Assembly: GCA_026225945.1 (NCBI GenBank)
Contig: JAMJFZ010001868.1
Span: 6,378,501 to 6,442,500, forward strand
Reading direction: 5' to 3'
Source: Cricetomys ansorgei
Lineage: Eukaryota; Chordata; Mammalia; Rodentia; Nesomyidae
DNA length: 64,000 bases
In this document: in pieces, positions 35,200 to 46,210 of the stretch
How the letters are laid out: each line of letters begins with the position of its first letter
How positions within the stretch are numbered: position 1 is the first letter of the stretch
Translations under genes and position numbers: made by a program
Notes under the pieces: model-generated
The model's input: only the letters and a program-made list of their open reading frames with translations
What the model was told of the DNA's origin: nothing
The model's database searches: none

Positions 35200-35835
35200 T
35201 ATGTTTCATCTCAAATTCAGGGCCTCTTTTGCTTTAATTGTTATGTATGTATATATATGCATAAGTATATAAACTCATCTTCCTCAGTCCATTCACTATT
35301 ACTTGACTATATGTGATTTCAACAGTTACATATATGATACATTATAACTATAACACACAATAAAATAAAATAAAACAAAATCCATCACATTGAAGTTGGA
35401 CAAAGGCAAGCAATCAGAACCAAAAAAACCCCAAGAGAAGGCACAAGAATTAGAGACTCATTTGTTTACACACTCAGGAATCCTATAAAAATACTAATTA
35501 ATAATCTATTGTACATATGCAGAGAACCTGGTACAAAATTGTGTAGGCCCTGTGCTTGTTGCTTCAGTCTCTGTTAGAGTATAATTAGGAATTATGTTAG
35601 TTTAGTAAAGAAGTAGAAAATCCTCTTCTAAGATTCAAAGCTCCATCAGCCCTGGGAAGATAGATAAATTTGCAGTATAAGAAATGATTTTCCTCCTGTT
35701 GAGTGGATGTTAATTCTAATTAGATAACTGTTGGTTGTTAACAAGATATGAGTGCCACTATTGCATGTCTCACAATACCTTGCCATATCTCTGGGTTTGT
35801 GAATTTGCAGGAGTTTTTTTTTTTTTTTTCATTAT
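35200..35835 (-). repeat. L1 (Lx-like) 3' UTR fragment, minus strand
   Basis: The landmarks ACATTGAAGTTGGACAAAGGCAA, CCAAGAGAAGGCACAAGAATTAGAGAC, GTGTAGGCCCTGTGCTTG, TTGCTTCAGTCTCTGT and TGTTGAGTGGATGTTAATTCT occur in the order I recall for a rodent L1 antisense 3' region. It ends near a T run at 35814-35830. Stops are frequent. Confidence 0.7.
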
Positions 35836-36547
35836 TGTGCCTGTATTTCTTCATCATTTGCTCCTTTTGTGTGTTATGAAAGTTACATCAGGTATCTTGG
35901 TGCTGTCTTAAAATGTTAGGGTATTTTGTACTTCTCCTAATTACTGTTTTATTTGCTTACTGTCTTTCATTGTGAGATGTTCATATCAGCAAATATCCAC
36001 ATGCCCAATTTCTCAATCTTTTAGAATGTCATGTTCCACTTCTGCTATAGTGCTTTTAATCCTAGAATTTCCATGGAGTTTCCATGTATCCCTTTATACT
36101 ACCCACATACATGTCTATTTCTCCAGTGAAAACCCTAAATAGAAACATAAGAATCATATTTATGTTGATTCTTTAACTAGTAATTCAAATTTTTTCACTA
36201 TAGTTGAGTCTATGTGTCTTTGACAAGACCTTTTCTTAAAAAAGGAAAAATAAGATCTCCATTTATTATGCAGCATTTAGATAAATGATAGAAATATATT
36301 ATTTATATATTTAACAAACAAACAACACAAACAAAACAAACCTAAAAGAGCCAGCAGAGTTATGACATTCAGGAGGCAAGAAGTTAGATCAGCTCTACAG
36401 GACTCAATAGGTTTTGGTTCTAGCTTAGGGAGTGTGGCCCTTAGTAGTTTATTTTATGTATATTTAAGCATAGCACAATTTAGTGAAAATTTTTCTAATG
36501 GTAAGTGTGTTGGTTCCTTTTGCACAATAAACTTAAGATATGACAGT
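35836..36547. other. Unassigned AT-rich DNA
   Basis: No clear family. About 36300-36345 is a CAAA-type A-rich run. The following 200 bp (CCAGCAGAG to the CACAATAAAC at about 36522) reads like repeat DNA, with a polyadenylation-type AATAAA, but I cannot place it. Confidence 0.4.
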
Positions 36548-36772
36548 TGAATAATTGGCCTGTGTGAAAGATAGAAAGGGTCTATATTCTGGAAGTCTAT
36601 GTGAAAGGAACAAAATTTAGAGGCCTATGTGGTCCAGGTAGATTGTAGAAAGAATTTTAAGAATGTTGGTAAATACCTTAAATCCCAGTATTCAGAAAGC
36701 AGTGGTAACATACACCTTTAATCCCAGTATTCAGAAAAGTAAACTGCCTTTTCCTTGTGTACTGAGGGCTAC
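36548..36772 (+). repeat. 5' LTR of family-P element, internally shortened
   Basis: Compared with the 3' LTR (826 bp) only about 225 bp remain. The first part matches up to the second CTTTAATCCCAG motif; then the sequence passes directly to AAGTAAACTGCC..., comparable with the AATAAAC...-containing last 60 bp of the 3' LTR. About 560 bp, the purine-rich middle, is missing. The AATAAA signal is altered to AGTAAA. Confidence 0.6.
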
Positions 36773-36814
36773 ATCTGGTGCCCAACAGCTGGCTACATTT
36801 GGTGCACCAACATG
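36767..36814 (+). promoter_or_regulatory. Duplicated primer-binding-like site
   Basis: Two imperfect 24-bp copies lie head to tail, starting at 36767 and 36791. Each carries a variant of TGGTGCCCAAC (36776-36786; second copy TGGTGCACCAAC at 36800-36811). This resembles the TGGCGCCCAAC primer site complementary to a lysine tRNA 3' end that many ERV2-type elements use. Its position just after the 5' LTR is the expected one. The duplication is unusual. Confidence 0.55.
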
Positions 36815-37251
36815 GTTGATAGGAGGATCCAATGTCACAGAGGATAGAAGACATCTGATAGAAAAGTCCCAGAGGAGAAAGTCATCTGGGATCATTTCCA
36901 CAGAAGTCCCACATGTTCTTTAAGTTTGACTGGACACCTGGAGAAACTTAGATGCAGGAGCCTCAAGCTCTGAGCAAGGAGAAGGAAAAGGACCACCCAG
37001 AGCCTCCAAGACAGAGAATCACAGTAAGCCACCCCAAAAGACAGTTATGATAATATAGATAGATTTTTTTTCCTGCATTGAAAAAGTAGAAACTTTATTT
37101 GTGTTTTAGGGGCAAAGGCAGAGAGAGGGTAAAGGCAGAAAGATATATTCCCCATTCTGCTATCAGTGGTGATTAAATTTCCCATCCTGCCTTCAGTGGC
37201 GATTTTGATCTACTGTTTTTCTGGAAAGAATTTGAAAAATTAACTGTATGA

Positions 37252-37401
37252 CTAGAAAAAATACAGAGAGAAATGAAAAAGTTTGAAAGACAGGAAAGAG
37301 AAGAATGTGAGCAAGATATACAGAAAGCTAATCAAGATAGACAGTCCTTTTTGAGAGAATTATTTAATTACCTCAGAGACAATGGATGGATGCCTTTATA
37401 A
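37252..37401 (+). pseudogene. Short charged coding remnant inside family-P element
   Basis: A 49-codon stretch between stops reads as a highly charged Glu/Lys/Gln-rich segment that could form a coiled coil, ending FLRELFNYLRDNGWMPL before a stop. It has no start codon of its own. It may be a gag-like relic, but I recognise no domain. Confidence 0.35.
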
Positions 37402-38437
37402 ACTAAAACTGACACTGTATGAAATATGGCTTGATTATCTGATAGAATTGTGGCTGCACTGTATTTACTTATGAGCATTCCTTGGAGATATAACATATGC
37501 CCTGTATCTAGTTTTAAAAATTGAGAAATGCTAGCTACAAAGTCCAATTTTTGATATGTGTGGACCTTAAAGGAGAAAGAGAAAAGAGAAATCAAGGCCA
37601 GGCATTCATAAAACTAATGATAATCCAGAAAGAAGAGACAATGTTTTTTTCTAGAATGTTTCCTGTGATTTGCAGAAGATGTGGTACGGTTGGCATTGGA
37701 CTACAGTGCAGATCAACAAGAGATTTATGAGGAAATCACTTGCTGGTAGGAAACTCCCTAGGACAGCAGGAAAACTCTGCCTTAGACATTCCTATAAACA
37801 GAAAGTGGAAGGAATAAGAATAAGAGTGAAAGAATAAGAATAAGAATAATGGAATAAGGACTCCCAGAGATAGACTGCATAATGATTTATTAACTTTAAA
37901 TTTTTTAAATGTCAATGAGGCAGGAGCAGCATCTGCCAGAAGACACTAGATTGTAGAAAAACTGCTGAAATAAATGAGCCTGCATACTATGAGGATGTGT
38001 TAACATTAGAATGGAAGTCAGAGAATGTGTGACATTGGGAAAAAGGATTTGCTTTTATTTCCACAGAAGATGTAAAGCTGTGGGTTCTATCAAAATCGAT
38101 AAAGATTCAGTCAGCATAAGAAACTTCCTAGATTCCTACTGCTAACAAGAAAGGTGTGGCTCAAGGAAGAAAGAGTTGCAGAAAGAGAGCTCAAGAAACT
38201 GGATGAAGAAGGAGAGAAGATAGTTCATCAAACTGGGAAACTTTGATACTGAAACAGATATTTGCTGAAGAGAGCTTGACAAATGATTAGGACTGATGGA
38301 AGATCACCACATTAATGGCTGAAGTGGATCTTCAAAAGGACATTCAGACTGTTAAATTTACAGGAATGATAATTGTTCCTATTGTAATAGTTAAACTGTG
38401 TAAAACTTATTTTCACAGCACAATTTATATCTTAAAC

Positions 38438-38451
38438 AGAAAGAGGGAAAA
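38438..38451 (+). other. Polypurine tract before 3' LTR
   Basis: AGAAAGAGGGAAAA abuts the inferred LTR start TGAGGAATAAG. In LTR retrotransposons such a tract primes plus-strand DNA synthesis. The position supports the proposed LTR boundary. Confidence 0.6.
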
Positions 38452-39277
38452 TGAGGAATAAGTCTATGTGAAAGCTAGGAAGCATTTATATTACATGAGT
38501 CTATATGAAGGTCCAGTGTGGTCCAGATGGAATGTAGAAAGAATGTTAAAGAACATTAGTAAACGCCTTTAATCCCAGTATTCAGAAAGCAGTGGTAGTA
38601 AACACCTTTAATCCTAGTACTCAGAGGCAGTGATGGTGCAGGCCTCTAATCCCTAAGACAGAAACAGTGTCGAAGCAGACACATGAGGCAGAGCTCAGGA
38701 GTCAGTTTCACACAGAAAGTGATGTCTGAGATGAATCAGGGTGAAAGCAAATGGACTAATCAGAGGAAGAGTTAGCAGAGTGAGGACATGCCCAACTCTC
38801 ATGATAGAAAAGGCAGGTTCTCAACTCAGAGAAGAGTCAAGTAGTCAGTCAAGCAGGCAGAATAAGGCAAGCCATCTGAGGCAGCCAGATGAGGTGTCTC
38901 CCATCTGGGTCCTAAGACACAGAGAAAATGAAACAGTCTGAGGATAGAGGCAGAGAAGCAGAGAGGCTGGATGAGGCAGTATGGAGCAGTGAGAGACACA
39001 GACACAGACACAGAGGCAGCTTGGCAGAAGTCAGTATGAGATGCGAAGAGTGATTCAGTTTGAAGCCAAGCAGAGCAGTTCAGTCAGAGAAGTTGTGGGA
39101 GGAGTAAACTTTCTGGATTATATGGAAGCTGAAGCCTTCCAGTTCTAGGCTTAACAGCAGATTGTATGAAGGCTGAAATGCTCCAGGGCTCCAGGACTAC
39201 GGACTGGTAATTTAAGTAGACAAAGAATAAACACCTCTGCTCTGAATCAAGGTCTATGTCTACATGTGACTACATCA
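38452..39277 (+). repeat. 3' LTR of family-P element
   Basis: This 826-bp copy is the most complete family-P LTR in the window. It opens with TGAGGAATAAG, carries three successive CTTTAATCCCAG-type motifs (about 38567-38655), a purine-rich middle with AGCAGAG and CAGTCAG units and a short GACACA run at about 38993-39013, the segment GAAGCCTTCCAGTTCTAGGC, and the AAAGAATAAAC polyadenylation-type signal at about 39219. It ends near CTACATCA. Confidence 0.65.
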
Positions 39278-40580
39278 AATTTTTTGTAGAGTACATCTGT
39301 CATCTTCCACAAAATGTCTTCTATCAATTGACAACATGTGATACCTTCCACAAAGATAGTACCTGTATATTGACAAGCTCATGATAAGGGTCTGGGGGAG
39401 GACTCAGTGTCATCTTATCCACACAGATAGCACAATGTACATCAGACTCTTAACTACATCTGCTCCCAGCCTTCTAAGTGGAAAACAGGTTATCCTTCTC
39501 TCCTTTTGAAGAGACAACCCCATATGTTTAAAATTTCCAGTCTCACTAATGATTATCTAGGAACACAAGAACCTCTGTGCTTCTCACAAACTAGTTCATT
39601 TATTTCCAGAAAATTTAGGAATCGATAAGCAAGGATGTTCATCAAATTTTTATAACACTGCTTATATCCTATTTGATTTTTAAATTATTTATCATAAAAA
39701 TAAAAGTATAACATTACTTGGATTAAAAAGTATTTATTGAGTGTGAACTTTTAGTTAAGGTACTTGTTTATACTCTGTCCAATGCAAACACATCACAGAA
39801 TCTCATAAGCCAGTGTTCTTGAGAGAAAATATGGCTGAGTTTCCCATTAGTGTTCCTGACAGGAAATATGGCTGAGTTTTCATTAGATTATTTAATTAGA
39901 AATGCTACTTTTATTTCCTTGTACTCAAATTTGAAATGATTCATTAGTAATATTACTCCACTGCTTTATAAGTTGGGAACATACGCAGGTTTTGTTCAAC
40001 TGAGTCATTTTAATTGATGAGCTATGTAAGTAAATTACAAACAAATAGGATCTAATTTATAGGTGTTAAGGAACTCTGCAGATGTCTATGTGTGGAAGTA
40101 ACATTTCCCAAGAAATCTTTTCCTAAGAAATTTGCTTTTGAAATTATTAATCCAGATAAAATTAACTTGTAACATTTTACTGTTTATTAGTATAAATCAT
40201 TTTAGTGTACCGTGTAGTTTCATTACAGCATAGGGATTCCAATGTAAATATTTCACTGTTTTCAGTGTAACATTCTGACACTTTTGAATAAGGCGATTTT
40301 AAATCTTTTAGGGTTTTTGTTGTTGTTTGTTTTACTGTTTGTTTCTGTGTAATTTCTCATGTAGCTAAGGCTGGCCAGATGCCTCTGTATTTCATGAGCT
40401 AGGATGGCAATCACACAGTTAGGGCTTCTGGTTTTGTTTTCAAACCCTTTGTGATATCTAGCACATATTTATTAACAGTGACAATGGGAAGGTTCATCTC
40501 CTACAATTGTGCTTAATGTTCTACTTCTTATTGCTCCAATGTTATCACCACTAGACTCCTGGGAAATGTCTCTATTCACT
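39278..40580. other. Unique AT-rich DNA
   Basis: No repeat family or gene recognised. A short tandem-like repeat of a GAAAATATGGCTGAGTTT unit lies at about 39825 and 39862. Confidence 0.5.
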
Positions 40581-40611
40581 AACAAACAAACAAACAAACA
40601 AACAAACAAAA
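40581..40611. repeat. (AAAC)n microsatellite
   Basis: Seven AAAC units without interruption. It could be the relic of a SINE or L1 tail, but no body is recognisable next to it. Confidence 0.9.
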
Positions 40612-41398
40612 CTCTCCTTTTTCTCAAGTTTGATTTTAGTTTTTAAATTGTCATTACATTGACAGTGTTTCTTTTATTTACTCAGGTAATTCTTGATCAT
40701 CTCTGAAAACAGGGAGCACCAGTTTCTGAACGCTACTTGTGCATCACCACATATTTAGCCCCCAAAGCTTTATAATAACTTCATTTGTCATCACATAACC
40801 AGATTATAATGATTAAATTAATACAGAAAATTAGCCAACCATTAAATTAATATCTGGAGCCCTGACTTTTCTCCAAATACAAGATTTACATACAGATAAC
40901 TCAATATCCCTACTTTGATTTCTAAGAGACCTCCACAACTCAGTGCACTCAGATTTTATCTCCTGATTTTTCATACAAGCCAGATTAATCTTCAACTGTG
41001 TCCATTTCTATTGTTTAAAATCCCAAAGCCTTTCAAACTATAAGTATTTCTGGAAGGGACACTAAAACACTTGGTTATGTCATTAAAGGTACAATGGCCA
41101 GCAAAAATCATCCTAACTGTAATCTAATGTTTTCACAAATTCTGTTAAAGAACTATGTGAGAGCACACACTAAATTAGAGGTTCCTATTTATGTTAAAAC
41201 TGTGAAGGGTAGCAATAGTGGTTAGTATTATAACTTAATTTATAATCACACAGTTTTATATTGTTGTATCCCTACTATATCTTTGGAGGCTACCATACTA
41301 TGATTAGTATAAATGTATAAAAAAGAGAAAATAAATTAATTTATAGGATCATCTGAGTTAAAAGTCAACAAATAATCATTGTATTTAAAAGGCTTTTG
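40612..41398. other. Unique AT-rich DNA
   Basis: No feature recognised. Confidence 0.5.
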
Positions 41399-41590
41399 AG
41401 GGGGTTAGAAAGATGGAACAGTGGTTAAGAGCACTGGCTGCTCTTCCAGAGGACCCAGGTTCAAACCCCAGCACCCACATGACAGCTCACAACTATCTGT
41501 AATGCCATTTCCAGGGGATCTGACACCCTCACTCAGATGCGCATGCAGGCAAAACACCAATGCACATGAAATAAAAATAAATAAATTAAA
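41399..41590 (+). repeat. B2/B3-type SINE
   Basis: The head GGGGGTTAGAAAGATGGAACAG is followed by the well-kept GTGGTTAAGAGCACTGGCTG, CTTCCAGAGGACCCAGGTTC (B box region), CCCAGCACCCACATGACAGC, CCAGGGGATCTGACACCCTC and a GCAGGCAAAACACCAATGCA segment, ending AAATAAAAATAAATAAAT. The long 3' region with 'gcaggcaaaacacc' is typical of B3. It is full length and well preserved. Confidence 0.93.
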
Positions 41591-41867
41591 TGGTTGTTGA
41601 AAATTTTATTGATGACAATGATTCCGTTATTTTTAGTATTATACAGACTTGATAAAATAAAATTTACTGTGAACTAAGTTAGATTTATGTAAGTTTATGA
41701 ACCTTATAACCTTAGTCTATTATTCTGTACCATTATGTATTAATTCTGATTGGTATGCTAGATACTTTTATCTTGTTGTTATAATACAATTGAATGGAGG
41801 CAATTTAAGGATGATAGAGTTTACTTTAGCATTTCTTCCTTTCCAATCTGTATCCCCTTGATCTCAT
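41591..41867. other. Unassigned AT-rich DNA
   Basis: No feature recognised. Confidence 0.45.
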
Positions 41868-42284
41868 GTTGTCCTATTGCTCTGACTATAACTACAAGTA
41901 CTATATTAAATATATGGAGAGAAGGTACAGCCAGCCTCGCCTTGTTCCTGATGTTAGTGGAATTGTTTTGAGTGTCTCTTCTTTTAATTTGATGTTGGCT
42001 GTACTGTTACAATACTGTAAATTGTCTTTATTATATTTAGGTATGTTCTTTGTATCTCTAATCTCTCCAAGACTTTTATCATAAAGGGGTGTTGGATTTT
42101 GTCAACAGCTTTCTTGGTATCTAGTGAGATGATCATTTTTTTTTTTTCTTTCAGTTTGTTTATGTGGTGGATCTCTCTCTGCATCTCTGGGATGAAGCCT
42201 ACTTGATCATGGTGGATGATCTTTTTTGATGTGTTCTTAGATATTATTTGAGAATATTCTATTGAGTATTTTGGCATTTGCTTC
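41868..42284 (-). pseudogene. L1 ORF2 reverse-transcriptase fragment
   Basis: A minus-strand frame of 97 codons (42277 down to 41984) matches part of the L1 reverse-transcriptase domain. It has [12 protein letters not shown] and [19 protein letters not shown], which correspond to the conserved '[12 protein letters not shown]' and the motif-A region '[15 protein letters not shown]'. The motif-A aspartate is kept but the conserved AFD reads AVD. Some residues after the first motif are deleted and a Lys run (encoded by the plus-strand T run at 42136) has been inserted. The FADD motif, endonuclease and C-terminal region are missing, so this is dead. Confidence 0.92.
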
Positions 42285-42322
42285 TAACTTTGTCAAGTTG
42301 ACAATAAATAAATAAATAAACC
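42285..42322. repeat. Short repeat end with (AAAT)n
   Basis: TTTGTCAAGTTGACAATAAA resembles the terminal segment of a common rodent repeat that ends 'tgtcaagttgac'. Five AAAT units follow at 42304-42321. Confidence 0.5.
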
Positions 42323-42499
42323 ATAGTAGACAAAAATACTTTTAAATATGATTTAAACTTGAAATTATCCAAGACCTTTGTGTTTTTTCAGCTTCTAACA
42401 AAAGACTGTAAAAACTATTTTTTTTAAAAGGTACACATTCTTGGAAATCTTATAACACTTTCAAATCTCCTTGAAATAGCATTATTAAGTATTTATTTT
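42323..42499. other. Unassigned AT-rich DNA
   Basis: No feature recognised. Confidence 0.45.
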
Positions 42500-42632
42500 C
42501 ATTTATCTGTATGTATACATTTATCTGTGTTTAGATAAATGTTCTCTGGAGCTGGGGTCAGACAAGTGCTTGTGATCCATTCTTAGTGTGTGCTGTGAAC
42601 CATATTAGGTCCTTTAAACCATTGAAGTCATT
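42500..42632 (-). repeat. Degraded B3-type SINE
   Basis: GTTCTCTGGAGCTGGGGTCAGACAAG, TTGTGATCC, a 'gtgtgctgtgaac' patch and ATTAGGTCCTTTAAACC follow the minus-strand B3 order ('ggaactggagttacagac', 'ttgtgagcc', 'gggtgctgggaac', 'ccgggtcct'). It is heavily decayed. Confidence 0.5.
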
Positions 42633-44442
42633 ATAAGCTCCTACCACTAATTTTTTTAAAGTTTATTTTCTTTTTCTTTTTATGATGTAAAATAGTAGGT
42701 CACAATTTTTCACAATGCTGTAGAATATGTAGTTAGACCTAGAAATGTCCACCTGGGAGTTCTGAGATGCATTGCTTTTAATCTCACTTGGCATCATGGA
42801 AACATGGGGAGATACTTTATTATTTGTTTATTTGTGAATTGTTTATGCATTTTTATTATTTCAGCAAAGAAAAAGATAACCACTATAGTCAATGATTCTT
42901 TCCTCCTTTATACACCATACATCATAATAGGGTTAAAAGATCAGATTATAGATCCTACCTTAGCAACAGTCCAAACCATATTTCTCTCTAAAATTTCCCT
43001 CACATTGATGTACTTAAAACACTTCATCAGCAGTTGATGCATTATTAATGAATGTATTGACTGCTAGGAAAATAATAAGAAATACTACTATTTAAGTAGA
43101 ACATACCATTTTAACTTGGTAAGATATGCTTCAGCATAGTGCTGAAGTGACACAGGCAATACTGAATTTATATCTACCATTCACCAGCTCGTATCTGTAT
43201 CCTGTGGTTTGATTTGATCAGGTTTTCTGAGTGTAGAGGCCTGTTGAACATTCTGGCTTGTGACATTAGTTATTAGTCATAAATCTACCCACAGAGCATC
43301 CCCTTTACAGCTTCATTTATTCTGGGTCTCATGTATTAAAATTAGCCATTGTCTAAACAGTGTTAAATTGAAAATTGCAGAAATAATCCATAACTTTTAT
43401 GTTATGGACTATTTGGGGGTAGCATGTTGAATTCTCATTTTATCTCATTTGTGATATCAACTCTCTATCCTTCCAGTAAAACTCACAATGTGCATACCAT
43501 TTTTCAATTAGTCGATAGTATCCATGTCAGATATTAAATCATGTCTCATAGTAACGCAGTGCTTGTGTTAGATAACCCTTATTTTAGTTAACACTGACCC
43601 TAAAGAATAAGTATAGTGGTCATGCCAACTCAGATGTCAAACATAAGCTCCAAAATTCATCCCACAAGTTAAAAAGTAAAAGTTTACCACAGGTATATAT
43701 TTATGTGAGTGAAAAACACTCATGTAGTCTACTACAAATACACATAAGTATGATACCCTGGACTACTCACAGCTTGCGTCACACCCTAGATATTTGGATA
43801 CCTTCATAGATGAGAGAGAAAGCACTGTAATCATCACATGCTTGGTATCCCGATCATGAGACACAGGTAGATAATCTAGGCAGCTGATTTTTCATTTGCC
43901 TTACAGTTCATACTTTAAATATTTTAATGGTTACAATACCATAATTTCAGGAAAATCCATTCACATTCAATTTACAGGCAATGATAATGACAATTTCAGA
44001 GGCATTCAAATGACAGGAATCTTTACAATTATGAAAACTTACACATATTTCAATTCCAAACAAAAACTCATGACTTTGTCATCTTTTTAAAAAAGGAGAA
44101 CAAAAGAAAAACATGACAAATACAAGGAGACAGAAGCTAAATTCATAATTTTAATATTTAAGATTAGTAAGCACAACTATTAAAAGACTAAATTCTAAAG
44201 TTGCATAGAAAGATTAATTAAGGATTAATATAAACCAAATAATGTTAAAATATAAGAAATGCAAGAAATAATTAATAACAAATGATGACAAATAAAGAAA
44301 TCTGCTGTCCTCATCATACTGCTAAAATGGCTGAAGCTGAGTTTAAGTGGGGTAAGAGTTGAGAGATACAAGTGAATAGTCTTTCTCCAGGGAACTAATA
44401 GAAAATCAAAGAGCATGATTATATTAATATAACAAAAATATA

Positions 44443-44444
<2 letters not shown>
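42633..44444. other. Unique AT-rich DNA
   Basis: No repeat or gene recognised over about 1.8 kb. Frames at 42804-43037 and 43896-44090 are unsupported. Confidence 0.5.

Positions 44445-44474
<30 letters not shown>
44445..44474. repeat. (TA)n microsatellite
   Basis: About 14 TA units just 5' of a B1 SINE. Confidence 0.93.
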
Positions 44475-44477
<3 letters not shown>

Positions 44478-44512
44478 ATTTCTAAAATTAAATAGAATTT
44501 AAAAACCTTTCT

Positions 44513-44690
44513 GCAGGCTGATGGTGATGGTACACACCTTTAATCCCAGCACTCCAGAGGCAGAGGCAGGTGGATCTCTGATTTCGAGGCCAGCCTGGTC
44601 TACATAGTGAGTTCTAGAGCAGCCAGAGTTACAACAGAGACACTCTGAAAATACAATAAATGAGTAAATAAACAAACAAATAAATAAAAA
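44513..44690 (+). repeat. B1 SINE
   Basis: Complete B1: GGTACACACCTTTAATCCCAG, GAGGCAGAGGCAGGTGGATC, GAGGCCAGCCTGGTCTACAT, AGTGAGTTCTAGAGCAGCCAG and CAGAGACACTCTG, followed by an A-rich tail that has become AAAC/AAAT units. It is one of the least diverged B1 copies in the window. Confidence 0.95.
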
Positions 44691-45471
44691 CTTTTATGCA
44701 AATTCATAAAATATTCCTTGTAACAGACTAAATGGAAAGCATACAATTTTTGTTAGAAAGGATCTAATAAAATTCTCTAAATGTTGGTGACTTATCATGA
44801 GGGCAGACATTTGACCAAACTGAAGTTACAGCTTTAAAATGGTGTGGACTAATGCGATGAAATTAAAGACTATTACAAAGTTACAGCATATTGAAGTACC
44901 TTGGTTATATTTTGTTATAGGCAAAAAAGAATGGTTAATCTGAACACTGGTGAAATAAAGGACAGTTTTAGCAACCAAACACAACCCATACTTGTATAGA
45001 TTGACTTGTGTTTACTTCTCTGCTATAACTTTTGCCTTCTTCCAACTCCCCAATCTAAAGCCATGTAAATTATTCTTCAATCTCTCACCTACACAATTTT
45101 ATAATATTATAATAATATAATATTCCATTTCTATCCTCCCTGGTCATAGATTGGGTACATTTGAAACAAACATGGGAGATTGCTTTCTGAGGAGTAATTA
45201 CAAATGTTCCAGCTGGCTATATCTGTAAGGTTTTAAGACTCACAAAACTTAGGGAGCAAGAGAAACTGTCCAGAAAACCGTTTGCTTCTTGGGACTCTGT
45301 CAGTCTTATGGAGGATATTGGATCTAGGATAGTTTATTAGATTGGCTTTCAGTGGAGCAAGGAGTTTACACTTTTACTTCATTACACTAACTGATATTTT
45401 ACTCCGAGCTGCCTGCTCCCTGAAAAGTGTTATGACATTACCTATATAGAAAATCTATCCCCACTCTCTTT
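44691..45471. other. Unique AT-rich DNA
   Basis: No feature recognised. Confidence 0.5.
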
Positions 45472-45632
45472 CTTTCTCTCATTTTTTCCAGAAAGGGTTT
45501 CTCGATGTAGCCCTGGGATTCCTGCAACTAGCTCTGTAGGCCAGGCTGGGCTGGCATCAAACTCAGGGATCCGCCTTCCTCTGCCTCCCAAATGCTGGGA
45601 TTAAAAGAGTGTGACCCCACCACCCTGGTGTT
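45472..45632 (-). repeat. B1 SINE
   Basis: On the plus strand: a T/CT-rich tail, CAGAAAGGGTTTCTCGATGT, AGCCCTGGGATTCC, CAGGCTGGGCTGGC, CTCTGCCTCCCAAATGCTGG and GATTAAAAGAGTGTGACCCC. This is the full reverse complement of B1 with moderate divergence. Confidence 0.93.
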
Positions 45633-46210
45633 TGAAATCATCAGAGATACATCTTATCAGTACCTATTTCATACAATTGATACACGAGTGCATCTATAGT
45701 AAAATGATCTCAGAGAAGAGTGTGGCAATATCAGTTTTGTTACAATGCACTGTTAATTAAGATCACATCCATTTAAATAGGAATCATCAAATACTTATTT
45801 CCCATTACAAAATGTGTTTATGAGAACCTAGGGCAATGTTTTTATAGCTTTGCTACTTCCTGGTTTCTTTAAATATAGCCTTTAACTGCCTACAATTAGC
45901 AGGCTGAATCTTTTTACCCTGTATGTCTCAAATTTTGTATCATTTCTCATGTCATATTTTCAGTATATTCAGTCTTGATAGGAAACTTTCTTATTTCATA
46001 ATGCTTCACTACTGCTACACATAATCTGCCTATCCTAGAGCATATTAGATCACATAGTATTCTTATTTTTATGACTTTCTCTAAATAAGTATTGTCTTTT
46101 GCACAAGAGTGTTCCCAGACATGAAAATATTATCTGACTATATCTTGGAGCAAAATATTGTTGGCTGAGTGGATGGATTTTACACATTCTCTCTATGTTG
46201 CTGAACTCTT
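45633..46210. other. Unique AT-rich DNA
   Basis: No feature recognised. A 151-codon minus frame (46050-46505) reaches into it from the next SINE and is rejected as a gene. Confidence 0.5.

Larger units (their letters stand above)
36548..39277 (+). mobile_element. Non-autonomous LTR retrotransposon, family P (mys-like?)
   Basis: A 2.7-kb unit with related ends. The 5' LTR (36548 to about 36772) and 3' LTR (38452-39277) share the order TGTGAAAG..., a 'tgtggtccag' segment, TGTAGAAAGAAT and reiterated CTTTAATCCCAG motifs. A primer-binding-like TGGTGCCCAAC follows the 5' LTR, and a purine tract (AGAAAGAGGGAAAA) precedes the 3' LTR. The interior has no gag-pol open frame and only short remnants, so mobilisation would have needed another element. 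Placement with mys/ERV2-type elements is an inference from the primer site and layout. No target duplication was seen. Confidence 0.7.
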
